In this document: positions 1 to 8,041 of the stretch, one piece after another | Layout: the number at the start of each line of letters is the position of its first letter | How positions within the stretch are numbered: the first letter of the stretch is position 1 | NCBI GenBank assembly: GCA_030673965.1 | Contig: JAUTCN010000002.1 | Location: 124,001 to 188,000 of the forward strand | DNA from: Fusobacterium sp. JB019 | Lineage (GTDB): Bacteria; Fusobacteriota; Fusobacteriia; Fusobacteriales; Fusobacteriaceae | Direction of reading: 5' to 3' | Length of the DNA: 64,000 nt | Translations under genes and position numbers: made by a program | The notes under the pieces: model-generated | Seen by the model: the letters and a program-made list of their open reading frames with translations, nothing else | The model's database searches: none | What the model was told of the DNA's origin: nothing

Positions 1-1
1 T

Positions 2-310
2 TATACAAGATTTTTTATAATTTCGAAAAAAATGATAAAAAATGAAAAAGCAAATAAAATAACTATGGTGGTAACATTAAAACATGAGCCAGGAAGTCTT
101 TATAAACTTTTAGGATGTTTTTCTAACTATAATATGAATATGGAAAATATAGAATCTCGTCCAATAGCTGAAGAGCCATGGCAATATTTCTTTCATATTG
201 ACGTTACAGGAAACTTAGAGGAAGAAAATGTTAGAGAAGCTTTAGAAAAAATGAAAGAATTTGTTTCAGAATATAAAGTTTTAGGAAATTATATTGGAGA
301 AAAAAAATAA
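2..310 (+). CDS. pheA: Prephenate dehydratase, C-terminal part (cut by window start)
   Basis: The frame is open from the first bases, so this is the end of a gene that begins outside the window. An internal ATG at 32 is not needed. The first residues include TRFF, the Thr-Arg-Phe active-site motif that ends the catalytic domain of prephenate dehydratase. An ACT regulatory domain follows (about residues 18-95 of the visible part) with the ESRP motif that binds phenylalanine in this family; the usual GALV motif reads GSLY. The enzyme converts prephenate to phenylpyruvate and is normally inhibited by phenylalanine. A chorismate mutase domain could precede it but cannot be seen. The next gene starts 15 bp downstream, so this is one aromatic amino-acid operon. 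Confidence 0.9.
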   Translation, partial: YTRFFIISKKMIKNEKANKITMVVTLKHEPGSLYKLLGCFSNYNMNMENIESRPIAEEPWQYFFHIDVTGNLEEENVREALEKMKEFVSEYKVLGNYIGEKK

Positions 311-325
311 AAGAGGGTGAAAATT

Positions 326-1633
326 ATGATTAAACTAGGATTATTAGGAAGACATTTAAGTCATAGTTTATCTCCTAAAATTCATGAATTTCTATTTGAG
401 GAGTTACAGATTCAAGGTAAATATGATTTATTTGAAAAAGAAGAAAAAGATGTAAATGATTTTATTCAAGATATATCTGATGAAAATATTGGAATAAATG
501 TAACAATACCTTATAAAATAAAGGTTATAAAATCTTTAGATTGGATTTCTGAAGAAGCTTCTAAAATAGGAGCGGTTAATACGATTCATTTTAAAAATGG
601 AAAAAAATATGGATATAATACAGATTATTTTGGATTTTCAAGATTGTTAGAACAAAATAGTATAGATGTATCAAATAAAAAAGTTGTTGTTTTAGGAGCT
701 GGTGGTGCAGCTAGGGCAGTAATAACTTGTTTAAGAGATTTAAAAGCTAAAGAAATTATTATTGTTGCAAGAAATTTAGAAAAAGCAACCTCTCAACTAG
801 GAAATTTACTGGGAGAAGATACTAGAATGATAACCTTTAATACTTTAGAAAAAGAAAATCAAAAAGGGTATCTAGTAGTTAATTCTACCCCTGTAGGTAT
901 GTTTCCTAATATTTATGATTGTCCAATAAGTGAAAAAAGTATTAGAAATTATGAGGTTTTTGTAGATTTGATATATAATCCTTTAGAAACTAAATTTTTA
1001 GAAAAAGCAAGACTATGTGGAAAAAAAGCAGTTAATGGAATGTTCATGCTAGTAGCTCAAGGAATAGCTTCGGAGGAAATTTGGCTTAATAAAAAAATAG
1101 GAAATGATGTAATCGAAAAAATAGCGAAAAGATTAGAAAATAATAAGAATATTGTTCTTATAGGTATGCCTGGCTGTGGAAAAACTTATATTGGAAAAAT
1201 ATTGGCTGAAAAATTAAATAAAGAATTTATAGATTCAGATGAATATTTACAAACTTTAGAAAAAAAATCTATTTCAGAACTATTCGTATATGGAGAAGAA
1301 TATTTTAGAGAGGTTGAAACAAAGGCTATTAAAGAAATATCTTTGAACAAAAATAAAGTAATATCAACAGGTGGGGGAGTTATAAAAAAATATGAAAATA
1401 TAGAGCTTCTTAAAAAAAATGGAATTATAATTTTTTTAAACCGTCCTTTAGAAAGAATAATAGAGGATATAGATGTAAGTTCAAGACCTCTTTTATTAAA
1501 GGGGATAGAAGAGATTTATAGTATTTATAATAAAAGAGTAGAATTTTATAAAAAATATTCAGATTATATTATAGAAAATAAAACTGGTATAAATCAAGTG
1601 GTAGATAGTATAATCGATATTATACAAAAATAA
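326..1633 (+). CDS. Bifunctional shikimate dehydrogenase / shikimate kinase (AroE-AroK fusion)
   Basis: 435 aa. Residues 1 to about 265 are shikimate dehydrogenase: HSLSPKIHEF, the catalytic-lysine motif NVTIPYK, GAVNTI, NTDYFGF, the NADP-binding GAGGAARAV and NSTPVGM. Residues from about 275 are shikimate kinase: P-loop GMPGCGKTYIGK, DSDEY, STGGGV and SRPLL. The protein would reduce 3-dehydroshikimate and then phosphorylate the product, two successive cytoplasmic steps. A GTG nine bases upstream (317) is possible, but it lies inside the AGAGGGTG ribosome binding site, so ATG 326 is preferred. It sits between pheA and aroQ. The two activities are usually separate proteins, so the fusion is noteworthy. 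No frameshift or stop separates the halves. Confidence 0.93.
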   Translation: MIKLGLLGRHLSHSLSPKIHEFLFEELQIQGKYDLFEKEEKDVNDFIQDISDENIGINVTIPYKIKVIKSLDWISEEASKIGAVNTIHFKNGKKYGYNTDYFGFSRLLEQNSIDVSNKKVVVLGAGGAARAVITCLRDLKAKEIIIVARNLEKATSQLGNLLGEDTRMITFNTLEKENQKGYLVVNSTPVGMFPNIYDCPISEKSIRNYEVFVDLIYNPLETKFLEKARLCGKKAVNGMFMLVAQGIASEEIWLNKKIGNDVIEKIAKRLENNKNIVLIGMPGCGKTYIGKILAEKLNKEFIDSDEYLQTLEKKSISELFVYGEEYFREVETKAIKEISLNKNKVISTGGGVIKKYENIELLKKNGIIIFLNRPLERIIEDIDVSSRPLLLKGIEEIYSIYNKRVEFYKKYSDYIIENKTGINQVVDSIIDIIQK

Positions 1634-1646
1634 AGGGGTTGATACT

Positions 1647-2090
1647 GTGAAAATATTAGTTATAAATGGTCCAAATATAAATATGCTAGGAGTAAGGGAA
1701 GAAAATATTTATGGAAAAGAAGATTATAATTTTCTTTGTGAATTGATAGAAAAAAAATCAAAAGAATTAAATATAGAAGTTGAAATAAAGCAAAGTAATT
1801 ATGAAGGAGAAATAGTAGAAATTATTCAAAAAGCTTATAATAATGTTGATGGGATAGTTATAAATCCAGCAGCTTATACACATTATAGCATAGCTATATT
1901 AGATGCTTTGAAAGCTGTAAATATTCCTACTATAGAAGTTCATATTAGTAATATTCATAAGAGAGAAAAAATGCGTCATACCTCAATAACAGCGGCAGGA
2001 TGTTTGGGTCAAATCTCAGGACTTGGACTTAAGGGTTACATTTTAGCTATGGAAGGATTAATAGATTTTATTAAAAATCAAAAAAACTAG
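1647..2090 (+). CDS. aroQ: Type II 3-dehydroquinate dehydratase
   Basis: 147 aa, the usual size for the dodecameric type II enzyme that makes 3-dehydroshikimate from 3-dehydroquinate. Family motifs are intact: NGPNINMLGVRE with the following IYG (active-site Tyr), QSNYEGEIVE, INPAAYTHYSIAILDAL, and EVHISNIHKRE with the catalytic His. The start is GTG, placed after the AAGGGG ribosome binding site, 13 bp downstream of the aroE-aroK stop. It supplies the substrate for the fusion enzyme upstream. No clear terminator follows; the next gene has its own promoter. Confidence 0.95.
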   Translation: MKILVINGPNINMLGVREENIYGKEDYNFLCELIEKKSKELNIEVEIKQSNYEGEIVEIIQKAYNNVDGIVINPAAYTHYSIAILDALKAVNIPTIEVHISNIHKREKMRHTSITAAGCLGQISGLGLKGYILAMEGLIDFIKNQKN

Positions 2091-2111
2091 TTATTTTATT
2101 TGAAGATATTG

Positions 2112-2140
2112 TTTACTTTTTTGATATTGTAAGCTATAAT
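2112..2140 (+). promoter_or_regulatory. Promoter of the universal stress protein gene
   Basis: TTTACT (2112-2117), 17 bp, then a perfect TATAAT (2135-2140). It precedes the stress-protein gene by about 50 bp and separates it from the aromatic operon. Confidence 0.7.
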
Positions 2141-2193
2141 CAAAATAGAAGGTACTTTAATTTAAACTAAATATTTAATAGGAGGAGATTTAT

Positions 2194-2643
2194 ATGAGAA
2201 AGATACTTATTCCATTAGATGGTAGTGAAAGAAGTTTACATTCTATTTCTTTAATGAAAGAACTATATGCGCCTACTGAAGTAGAAATAGTTTTAATGTA
2301 TGTTGAAGAGGGAACAGAAGAAATTTACAAAGATTTAGATGAAGCATTAAGAGGAAAAACTTATGAAGAGGGGAAAAGAATATTTGAAAGCCACAATTTA
2401 AAGGACAAAATAGAGAAAAAATTAGATTCTCCTATGGAACTTTTAAAAGATTATTCTGTTAAAAAAGAAGTATCTTTTGATAAAAAAATTGGTAAAGAAA
2501 TATTGAAGGTAGCTAAAGAAAATGAAGTGGATCTTATTATAATGACTAAATCAACTAAAAAAGGATTTGAAAAAATGATTGGTTCAGTTACTACTTATGT
2601 AGTTAAGCATGCTCATTGTATGCTTCTTATTGCTCCAGAATAA
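2194..2643 (+). CDS. Universal stress protein (UspA family)
   Basis: 149 aa, one Usp domain. The N-terminus KILIPLDGSERS forms the first strand and nucleotide-binding start. Near the C-terminus, residues around 130-147 (KGFEKMIGSVTTYVVKHA) match the G-x-GS...V ATP-binding end of the fold. Cytoplasmic; exact role unknown. It begins after a strong AGGAGGAG site and is a single-gene unit with its own promoter and terminator. The long middle segment (about residues 45-95) is charged and variable, as in many Usp proteins. Confidence 0.85.
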   Translation: MRKILIPLDGSERSLHSISLMKELYAPTEVEIVLMYVEEGTEEIYKDLDEALRGKTYEEGKRIFESHNLKDKIEKKLDSPMELLKDYSVKKEVSFDKKIGKEILKVAKENEVDLIIMTKSTKKGFEKMIGSVTTYVVKHAHCMLLIAPE

Positions 2644-2656
2644 AATAAATGAATTT

Positions 2657-2684
2657 AAGAGCCCGTAAAAGGGTTCTTTTTTTT
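2657..2684 (+). terminator. Rho-independent terminator after the usp gene
   Basis: GAGCCC, short loop, GGGTTC (one G-T pair) followed by a run of Ts. Confidence 0.8.
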
Positions 2685-2701
2685 ATTTATATTTATTATA
2701 A

Positions 2702-2730
2702 TTGACATAATTAAAAATATGTAATATAGT
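2702..2730 (+). promoter_or_regulatory. Promoter of the DMT transporter gene
   Basis: TTGACA (2702-2707), 17 bp, TATAGT (2725-2730), about 30 bp before the start codon. Confidence 0.75.
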
Positions 2731-2760
2731 GATATAGAACTAAATAAATAAGGAGAAAAA

Positions 2761-3651
2761 ATGGACAATAAATTATTACAATATTTTATTTTAATTTTAG
2801 GAACTTTTGCCTTGTCAACTTCAGCTATATTTGTTAAATTAAGTGATGCTCCTTCTTCTATAGTAGCTTTCTATAGATTAGGTTTTACTTTTTTAATGTT
2901 ATTTCCCTTTGTGTTTACAAATAAAAAAAATTTAAAACAAGTAAAAGAATTAACAAAAAAACAAATTTTAATAGGGGCTGCTTCTGGGATATTTTTATCA
3001 CTACATTATCTATTATGGTTTGAATCTTTAAAATTTACATCGGTAGCAAGTTCTACAGTTATTGTAACTCTTCAACCTGTTTTTGCCTTTGCAGCAAGTG
3101 CTTTAATATTTAAAGAAAAATTTTCTAAGCAGGCAATTTTAGGAGCTTTTATTTCTATTATAGGTTGCGCTATTATAGGATGGGGAGATTTTCAGATTAG
3201 TGGGACAGCATTAATTGGAGATATAATGGCTTTTGTAGCTGCAGGAGTTATAACAGCTTATTTTTTTGTGGGACAAATTTTAAGGAAAGAAATAGATGTA
3301 GTTCCTTATTCTATTGTAGGATATGGAATGAGCTCTATAATTTTGTTTGTATATTCTATAGTAACAAAAGCTTCTTTTTTTAATTATTCTAAATTAACTT
3401 GGTGGTGTTTTTTAGGATTAGCTCTTATTTCAACAGTTTTAGGTCAGGTTATCTTTAATTGGTTGTTAAAATGGGTTAGTGCTTCAACAGTTTCCATGTC
3501 TATTTTAGGAGAATCTGTAGGAACGTGTATTCTTGCTTATCTTATACTTGGAGAGATTTTAACAATAAAACAATTTATAGGAATATTAATTATTTTAAGT
3601 GGTCTTTTAATGTATTTTATAGATAATAAAAAGAAATCAGATAATAGTTAA
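2761..3651 (+). CDS. DMT-superfamily permease (EamA/RhaT type)
   Basis: 296 aa with about ten hydrophobic helices arranged as two EamA repeats (roughly 10-140 and 155-290). This is the fold of inner-membrane drug/metabolite exporters. Typical motifs are present: FALSTSAIFVKLS in helix 1, the conserved repeat-end segment FKEKFSKQAILGAFISIIG, and its counterpart LGEILTIKQFIGILIILSG near the C-terminus. The substrate cannot be told from sequence. It has its own promoter and AAGGAGA site. It converges with the alkaline phosphatase gene and shares a terminator with it. Confidence 0.85.
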   Translation: MDNKLLQYFILILGTFALSTSAIFVKLSDAPSSIVAFYRLGFTFLMLFPFVFTNKKNLKQVKELTKKQILIGAASGIFLSLHYLLWFESLKFTSVASSTVIVTLQPVFAFAASALIFKEKFSKQAILGAFISIIGCAIIGWGDFQISGTALIGDIMAFVAAGVITAYFFVGQILRKEIDVVPYSIVGYGMSSIILFVYSIVTKASFFNYSKLTWWCFLGLALISTVLGQVIFNWLLKWVSASTVSMSILGESVGTCILAYLILGEILTIKQFIGILIILSGLLMYFIDNKKKSDNS

Positions 3652-3674
3652 GCTCCCTTAAGGGAGCTTTTTTT
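3651..3674. terminator. Bidirectional terminator between converging genes
   Basis: Perfect inverted repeat AGCTCCCTTAAGGGAGCT (3651-3668) followed by Ts on the + strand. It lies between the DMT permease and the alkaline phosphatase. Confidence 0.85.
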
Positions 3675-4740
3675 ATTTCATTAGATTGAAAATAGAAATA
3701 TTTTTAATGATTTTTTTATTTATATTATAATTTCCATTGTATATATAAATTGGAACTAAAGCTTTTGTATGAGAACCATTATTTTTCCAATCAAAACTAG
3801 GAACTTTATTTTTTCCTTTATTAATTAAATTTTTAATTCCACCAGTTTCGTGATCAGCGGTTATAATAACCATAGTATCTTTATTTTTTTTAGCCCATTG
3901 TAAAACATAGTCTACAGTGGAACCAAAATTTTTCATTTCATGGATAGTTCTATCTTTTTCAAGAGCATGGGAAGCATCATCTATTCTACCTCCTTCTACC
4001 ATTAAGAAGAAGCCTTTTTTATTTTTTGAAAGTATATTTAAAGATTTTGCTGTCATTTCTTTTAATGAAGGAGCTATCTTTTCTTGATCAAAGTATGGAA
4101 GATTTGTATTTCCAAAAGTAGCAATTATTGGTTTGTTTTTATAAGATAAAAGTTTAAAATCATCATAAGTATCAATAACTTGAAAGTTATTTTGTTTAAA
4201 AGATAATTTTTTTAAATCTGTAAGCTTAGGATCTCCACCTCCCATTATAATATCTGGCTTTATACTAAGGAAATCATTTAAAATTTCATCATGATTGTGT
4301 CTGTTGTTGCTGTGAGAAGCGAAAACAGCAGGAGTAGCATCTGTTATTGAGGTTGTAGTAATTATTCCAGTTGATTTTCCTTCTGATTTTTTAAGTTCAA
4401 GTATAGTTTTTTCATTCTTGTTAAAAATATTTTCAGATATTTTTCGAGGGTTAGTTTTAATTCCTGTAGCCATTGCTGTTCCAGCAGCAGCAGAATCTGT
4501 AGTTTCAAAAAACATACTTAAATTTTCAACATATCCTTTTGGTAAAGATTCAAATTTAAATTTTTGACCATTTAAATATTCTCCAGCTTTTATATGATTT
4601 TCGCCCATTCCGTCTCCAATTAAAAGAATAACATTTTTAGGTGCTTTTTCTTTAGGGAAAAGAAAAGATGTTGAATGTATAAAGAATATTAAAAATATAA
4701 AAATGATAAAGGTTAAGACGATTTTTGTTAATTTTTTCAT
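3673..4740 (-). CDS. Alkaline phosphatase
   Basis: 355 aa, shorter than E. coli PhoA but with the family core. VILLIGDGMG is the first metal-binding aspartate motif, and TTDSAAAGTAMATG holds the nucleophilic serine. SHSNNRHNH, MVEGGRIDDASH and ITADHETGG supply further metal ligands. An N-terminal hydrophobic stretch (about residues 5-27) is a signal peptide or membrane anchor, so the enzyme acts outside the cytoplasmic membrane and would release phosphate from organic esters. The start is preceded by AAGGAG. Upstream lie three direct TTAANN repeats spaced like a Pho box, suggesting induction by phosphate starvation. Confidence 0.92.
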   Translation of the reverse strand: MKKLTKIVLTFIIFIFLIFFIHSTSFLFPKEKAPKNVILLIGDGMGENHIKAGEYLNGQKFKFESLPKGYVENLSMFFETTDSAAAGTAMATGIKTNPRKISENIFNKNEKTILELKKSEGKSTGIITTTSITDATPAVFASHSNNRHNHDEILNDFLSIKPDIIMGGGDPKLTDLKKLSFKQNNFQVIDTYDDFKLLSYKNKPIIATFGNTNLPYFDQEKIAPSLKEMTAKSLNILSKNKKGFFLMVEGGRIDDASHALEKDRTIHEMKNFGSTVDYVLQWAKKNKDTMVIITADHETGGIKNLINKGKNKVPSFDWKNNGSHTKALVPIYIYNGNYNINKKIIKNISIFNLMK

Positions 4741-4786
4741 TTGAATAACTCCTTTTGTGTATTGTAAAGTTATTATAAATGAAAAA

Positions 4787-4814
4787 TATTAATATTTGGT
4801 TAATATTTCCTTAA
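4787..4814 (-). promoter_or_regulatory. Pho-box-like operator of the alkaline phosphatase gene
   Basis: On the minus strand: TTAAGG, AAATA, TTAACC, AAATA, TTAATA, i.e. three hexamers at an exact 11-bp period. A TATAAT -10 follows at 4777-4772 on that strand, with no recognisable -35. This matches the layout of PhoP/PhoB operators (TTAACA-like repeats with 5-bp spacers) at activator-dependent promoters. Sequence seen; the regulator is inferred. Confidence 0.6.
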
Positions 4815-4826
4815 AGTTTTTTTATT

Positions 4827-4860
4827 ATAAAAAAGAACTATAGATTTTTCTATAGTTCTT
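4827..4860 (-). terminator. Terminator of the 59-aa gene
   Basis: Inverted repeat AAGAACTATAGA / TCTATAGTTCTT (4833-4860), with a T run on the minus strand. Confidence 0.75.
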
Positions 4861-4881
4861 AGTATATTTATTATTTGTTTT

Positions 4882-5061
4882 TTAGATATCATAGGTTAAT
4901 AAATTTCCATTTTTATCATATCGTTTAGGTTTTTTCAAATTTTCTTTCATGGTTTTGAAAAATTCTTTTTTTTCATTTTGGGAAATATTTTTTTTAAAAA
5001 CAATTTCTCCATTTTTTATTTCTACTTTTTTAATTAAATTTTTGGGAAAAGGAACTAGCAT
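4882..5061 (-). CDS. Small hypothetical protein, 59 aa
   Basis: The frame runs from ATG (complement of 5059-5061) to TAA at 4882. A good AGAGGTGAT ribosome binding site precedes it and a terminator follows, so it is probably expressed. The protein is short, very lysine-rich and soluble (starts MLVPFPKNLIKKVEIKNG, ends YDKNGNLLTYDI), with no cysteine and no membrane segment. I do not recognise a family. It stands alone between the alkaline phosphatase and the NSS transporter. Confidence 0.65.
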   Translation of the reverse strand: MLVPFPKNLIKKVEIKNGEIVFKKNISQNEKKEFFKTMKENLKKPKRYDKNGNLLTYDI

Positions 5062-5389
5062 TCTAAATCACCTCTTTCAATCTATAATATTACTTTAAAA
5101 TAAGATTTTTTATAATTTCATACATATCTCCCTACTCAAAGTATACTACTTTTATTTTAGATAATCAATTTTTATATTTTGTTTACGGGCTAAATATAAG
5201 TAATTTTAAAATTAATCCTTCTAAATAAATGTTTTTGATAATAAAATATTAAATAATTATTACTCTTAAAAAAGATTAAGGTGGTATAATATAGATAAGA
5301 ATTCTTTTCAAAATTATCTCAATCATGAAAAACAACTTATAATATGTGCTTGAAGCATTTTTAAAACACGAGGTATAAAAAAAATAGTA
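5062..5389. other. Gene-poor spacer
   Basis: No convincing gene. It holds an extended -10 motif, TGGTATAAT, at 5282-5290. Within about 80 bp downstream is a weak hairpin and T run near 5350-5370. A 17-bp stretch here (5275-5291) recurs before the antiporter gene at 37679-37695. Confidence 0.4.
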
Positions 5390-5417
5390 TTGACATATTA
5401 AAAAAATAGTATATAAT
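5390..5417 (+). promoter_or_regulatory. Promoter of the NSS transporter operon
   Basis: TTGACA (5390-5395), 16 bp, TATAAT (5412-5417). The untranslated leader is about 90 nt. Confidence 0.75.
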
Positions 5418-5515
5418 ATTTTAAAACTATAAATTAAATTTAATTGATTATAAGTTTTTAAAATTATAAACAAAATGTACGGTATTCTTAATGGAAATTA
5501 AGAGAGGAGGAGTTT

Positions 5516-7051
5516 ATGAGTGTAGAGCATAGAGGAGAATGGGGCTCAAGAATGGGATTTATTCTTGCAGCTATAGGTTCAGCAGTAGGATTAGGAAATA
5601 TATGGAGATTTCCATATACGGTAGCAAGTAATGGAGGGGGAGCATTTTTAATTCCTTATTTAGTAGCATTATTAACTGCAGGAATTCCAATTTTAATATT
5701 AGAATTTTCTTTAGGTCATAAAACGAGACATAGTGCTCCAGGAGTATTTGGACATTTAAATAAAAAATATGAAGTTGTTGGATGGTTTCAAACATTGATA
5801 GCTTTTTGTATAACAACTTATTATGTTGTCATTATTGCGTGGGCTGTAAGTTATGCAGGATATGCATTAACTGGAGCTTGGGGGAGTGATCCGAAAGGAT
5901 TTTTATTTGGAAATTATTTACAATTAACTGACTCTCCAATGAAATTAGGAGGATTGAATACAAAGGTATTAATTCCACTTTTAATTGTATGGTTAGTTAA
6001 TTATATTGTTATTAGGTTAGGTATTAAGGGGGGGCTAGAAAAAGCAAATAAAATATTTATGCCTTTACTTGTAATAGCTCTTTTAATTATTGTAGTAAGA
6101 GGAGTAACTTTACCAGGTGCTTTATCAGGTTTAGATTATTTTTTCAAACCAGATTTTAGTAAACTATTAGATCCTCAAGTTTGGTTATCTGCTTATGGTC
6201 AAATTTTCTTTTCTTTAAGTGTTTGTTTTGCAATTATGTATGCTTATTCTAGTTATTTACCAAAGGATTCAGATATAGTAAACAATGCATTTATAACAGG
6301 ACTTGGAAATTGTAGTTTTAGTTTATTATCTGGAATAGGAGTATTTAGTGTGTTAGGGTACATGGCTTATAGTCAAGGTGTAAGTGTAGCAGAAGTATCT
6401 TCAGCTGGAGTAGGGCTTGCTTTTGTAGTTTTTCCTCAAGCTATAAGTGCATTGCCAGGGATGAATGGAATAATCGGAGTAATTTTCTTTGCTTCTTTAA
6501 TATTTGCAGGATTTTCATCTTCAATATCAATAGTGGAAGCTGTAGTGGCATCTATTAGAGATAAATTTAATTTAACAAGAAAACAAGCTTTAAATAGATT
6601 TACATTAATATCAGGTTTATTATCTTTAGTTATAGCTACTAAAGGTGGATTATATATTTTGGATATCGTGGATTATGCAACAAATCAATATGGAATTGTT
6701 ATGGCAGGATTTGCGGAACTAGTTATATTTGGATGGCTTTTTAAAACTGATAGTGTAAGAAGATATGCGAATAGTCTTTCTGATTTTGCAATTGGAAAGT
6801 GGTGGTTAGTTTGTATTAGAGCTACATCATTAATTCTTGGATTAATGTTGTTCTTGAAAATAAAAAATACAATAAATAATCCATATGAAGGATATTCTTG
6901 GCTAGCTTTAGGGATATATGGAATGGGTGTAATTATTGCAGTTATAATTGGAGCGATTATACTGGCTAAGAAAAAAGGTTCAGATAAATTTGAACAAGAT
7001 ATATATCATAATGGTCTTGGAAATGAAATAAAATTAGATGTAGAAGATTAA
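5516..7051 (+). CDS. Sodium-dependent neurotransmitter-symporter family (NSS/SNF) transporter
   Basis: 511 aa, about 11-12 transmembrane helices. The first helix carries the family signature: AAIGSAVGLGNIWRFP, then GGGAFLIPYL, where LeuT-type transporters bind sodium and the substrate amino acid. It sits in the inner membrane and should import an amino acid with sodium. The specificity is not visible, although MetS-associated members carry methionine or alanine. The start follows a strong GAGAGGAGGAG site. A 32-aa membrane peptide gene follows after 15 bp, the known arrangement for MetP-MetS pairs. Confidence 0.92.
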   Translation: MSVEHRGEWGSRMGFILAAIGSAVGLGNIWRFPYTVASNGGGAFLIPYLVALLTAGIPILILEFSLGHKTRHSAPGVFGHLNKKYEVVGWFQTLIAFCITTYYVVIIAWAVSYAGYALTGAWGSDPKGFLFGNYLQLTDSPMKLGGLNTKVLIPLLIVWLVNYIVIRLGIKGGLEKANKIFMPLLVIALLIIVVRGVTLPGALSGLDYFFKPDFSKLLDPQVWLSAYGQIFFSLSVCFAIMYAYSSYLPKDSDIVNNAFITGLGNCSFSLLSGIGVFSVLGYMAYSQGVSVAEVSSAGVGLAFVVFPQAISALPGMNGIIGVIFFASLIFAGFSSSISIVEAVVASIRDKFNLTRKQALNRFTLISGLLSLVIATKGGLYILDIVDYATNQYGIVMAGFAELVIFGWLFKTDSVRRYANSLSDFAIGKWWLVCIRATSLILGLMLFLKIKNTINNPYEGYSWLALGIYGMGVIIAVIIGAIILAKKKGSDKFEQDIYHNGLGNEIKLDVED

Positions 7052-7066
7052 AAGGAGGATGAGTTT

Positions 7067-7165
7067 ATGAGTACAGGAGCAATAATAATGGCTATTTTAA
7101 GTTGTGTCATCCTTTGGGGTGGATTTGCAGTTTGTTTAAGAATTGCTTTAAAGTCAAATAAATAA
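7067..7165 (+). CDS. MetS-like small subunit of the NSS transporter, 32 aa
   Basis: ATG follows an AAAGGAGGATGAG site 15 bp after the transporter stop. The product, starting MSTGAIIMAILSCVILWGGF, is a single membrane helix ending in a short basic tail. Length, start (MSTxAIIM), the central WGG and the position behind an NSS gene all match the MetS small subunits described for methionine/alanine NSS systems. It probably assembles with the permease in the membrane. Confidence 0.8.
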   Translation: MSTGAIIMAILSCVILWGGFAVCLRIALKSNK

Positions 7166-7169
7166 TAAA

Positions 7170-7206
7170 ATGACTCTACTTATTAAAAACTTTAATAGGT
7201 AGAGTC
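7170..7206 (+). terminator. Terminator of the NSS-MetS operon
   Basis: Inverted repeat GACTCTAC ... GTAGAGTC with additional A/T pairs inside. The T run is weak. Confidence 0.6.
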
Positions 7207-7273
7207 TATAAAAATAATTAAAAAATAAATTTTAAGTCTTGACATTTTATAGAATAAAAGGTATTATATTACT

Positions 7274-7348
7274 ACCATGTCAAATATTTAAAATTTTATA
7301 TTTTTAAATATTTACCAAAAGGGCTTAGTTAATTTCTAAGCCCTTTTA
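7274..7348 (+). ncRNA. Short transcription unit A (candidate small RNA, about 75 nt)
   Basis: Promoter TTGACA (7239-7244), 17 bp, TATTAT (7262-7267). The predicted RNA has a long A/T inverted repeat (AAATATTT ... AAATATTT) and ends in hairpin GGGCTTAG-loop-CTAAGCCC with four Ts. No ORF with a ribosome binding site fits. The last 20 nt are antisense to the end of the converging gene. Same design as units B, C, E-H, J and K. Transcription is inferred. Confidence 0.55.
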
Positions 7349-7958
7349 GTTTATCTAAATTATTTATTTCATAAGATAAAACTTCTTTCCAAATTTCTTT
7401 TAGATAAATGTTATTAAAGTATTTTTTTATTGTGCAATATCCAGGTAAATTTTCACATAGTGAAATTTCAGTCATAGATAGTTTGTGATCATTGTTTTTG
7501 TGATATTCTTCTAAAAGTTTAATTGTTAAAATTTCTTTGCTATATGTTTTATAACTATTTGGAACTTTAAGATCATCACATATACTTCCAGCTAAAGCAT
7601 TAATATAACCATATTTTTTTAAATAAGAATCTCTAAATTCTTTTTTATCTGACGGATTATATATTTTTATAAAATTTTCCATTTGTTTTTGATGAGTCAT
7701 TTGTCCAAATAAGAGGTGAGGGCGGGAAATTTTAATATTGTGCAAATAAGGTTTTGTGATTGGCTTTATTGTTAAATTAAAATTATTTTTTTCAAAATAT
7801 TTAGCAATTAAGTCGAATAGATTGTAAAAATCTTTAATATTTAAATCATTCATAAGTTTTAAATTATTATTAAACAATAATTTTGTGGAAATAATTATAT
7901 TTTCTTTTGAATATTTTAGTAAAAGATTTTTTAATAATAATTCTTCCTTTTCTTCCAT
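7329..7958 (-). CDS. Hypothetical protein, 209 aa
   Basis: I do not recognise the protein with confidence. The start at 7958 (MEEKEELLLKN) is preferred over two upstream in-frame ATGs because AAGGAG lies nine bases before it. The protein is soluble and charged, with no signal or membrane helix. The C-terminal part (about 165-200, with LPGYCTIKKYF and then IWKEVL) loosely resembles the short helical repeats associated with HNH/homing endonucleases or DNA binding; this is a weak resemblance. The 3' end overlaps the terminator hairpin of unit A on the other strand. Confidence 0.6.
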   Translation of the reverse strand: MEEKEELLLKNLLLKYSKENIIISTKLLFNNNLKLMNDLNIKDFYNLFDLIAKYFEKNNFNLTIKPITKPYLHNIKISRPHLLFGQMTHQKQMENFIKIYNPSDKKEFRDSYLKKYGYINALAGSICDDLKVPNSYKTYSKEILTIKLLEEYHKNNDHKLSMTEISLCENLPGYCTIKKYFNNIYLKEIWKEVLSYEINNLDKLKGLRN

Positions 7959-8041
7959 AAGAGTCATCTCCTTAAAATACATTCTGTTACTAAATTATAT
8001 TATATGCTTTATTTTGAAAAAATCAAATAAATTTTAAATTT

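Noticed and set aside
32-310. Free-standing 92-aa ACT-domain protein starting at 32
   Set aside because: The frame is open upstream and includes the TRFF active-site motif of prephenate dehydratase.
5276-5473. 65-aa minus-strand ORF upstream of the NSS gene
   Set aside because: No ribosome binding site, low-complexity composition, and it lies across the NSS promoter and leader.
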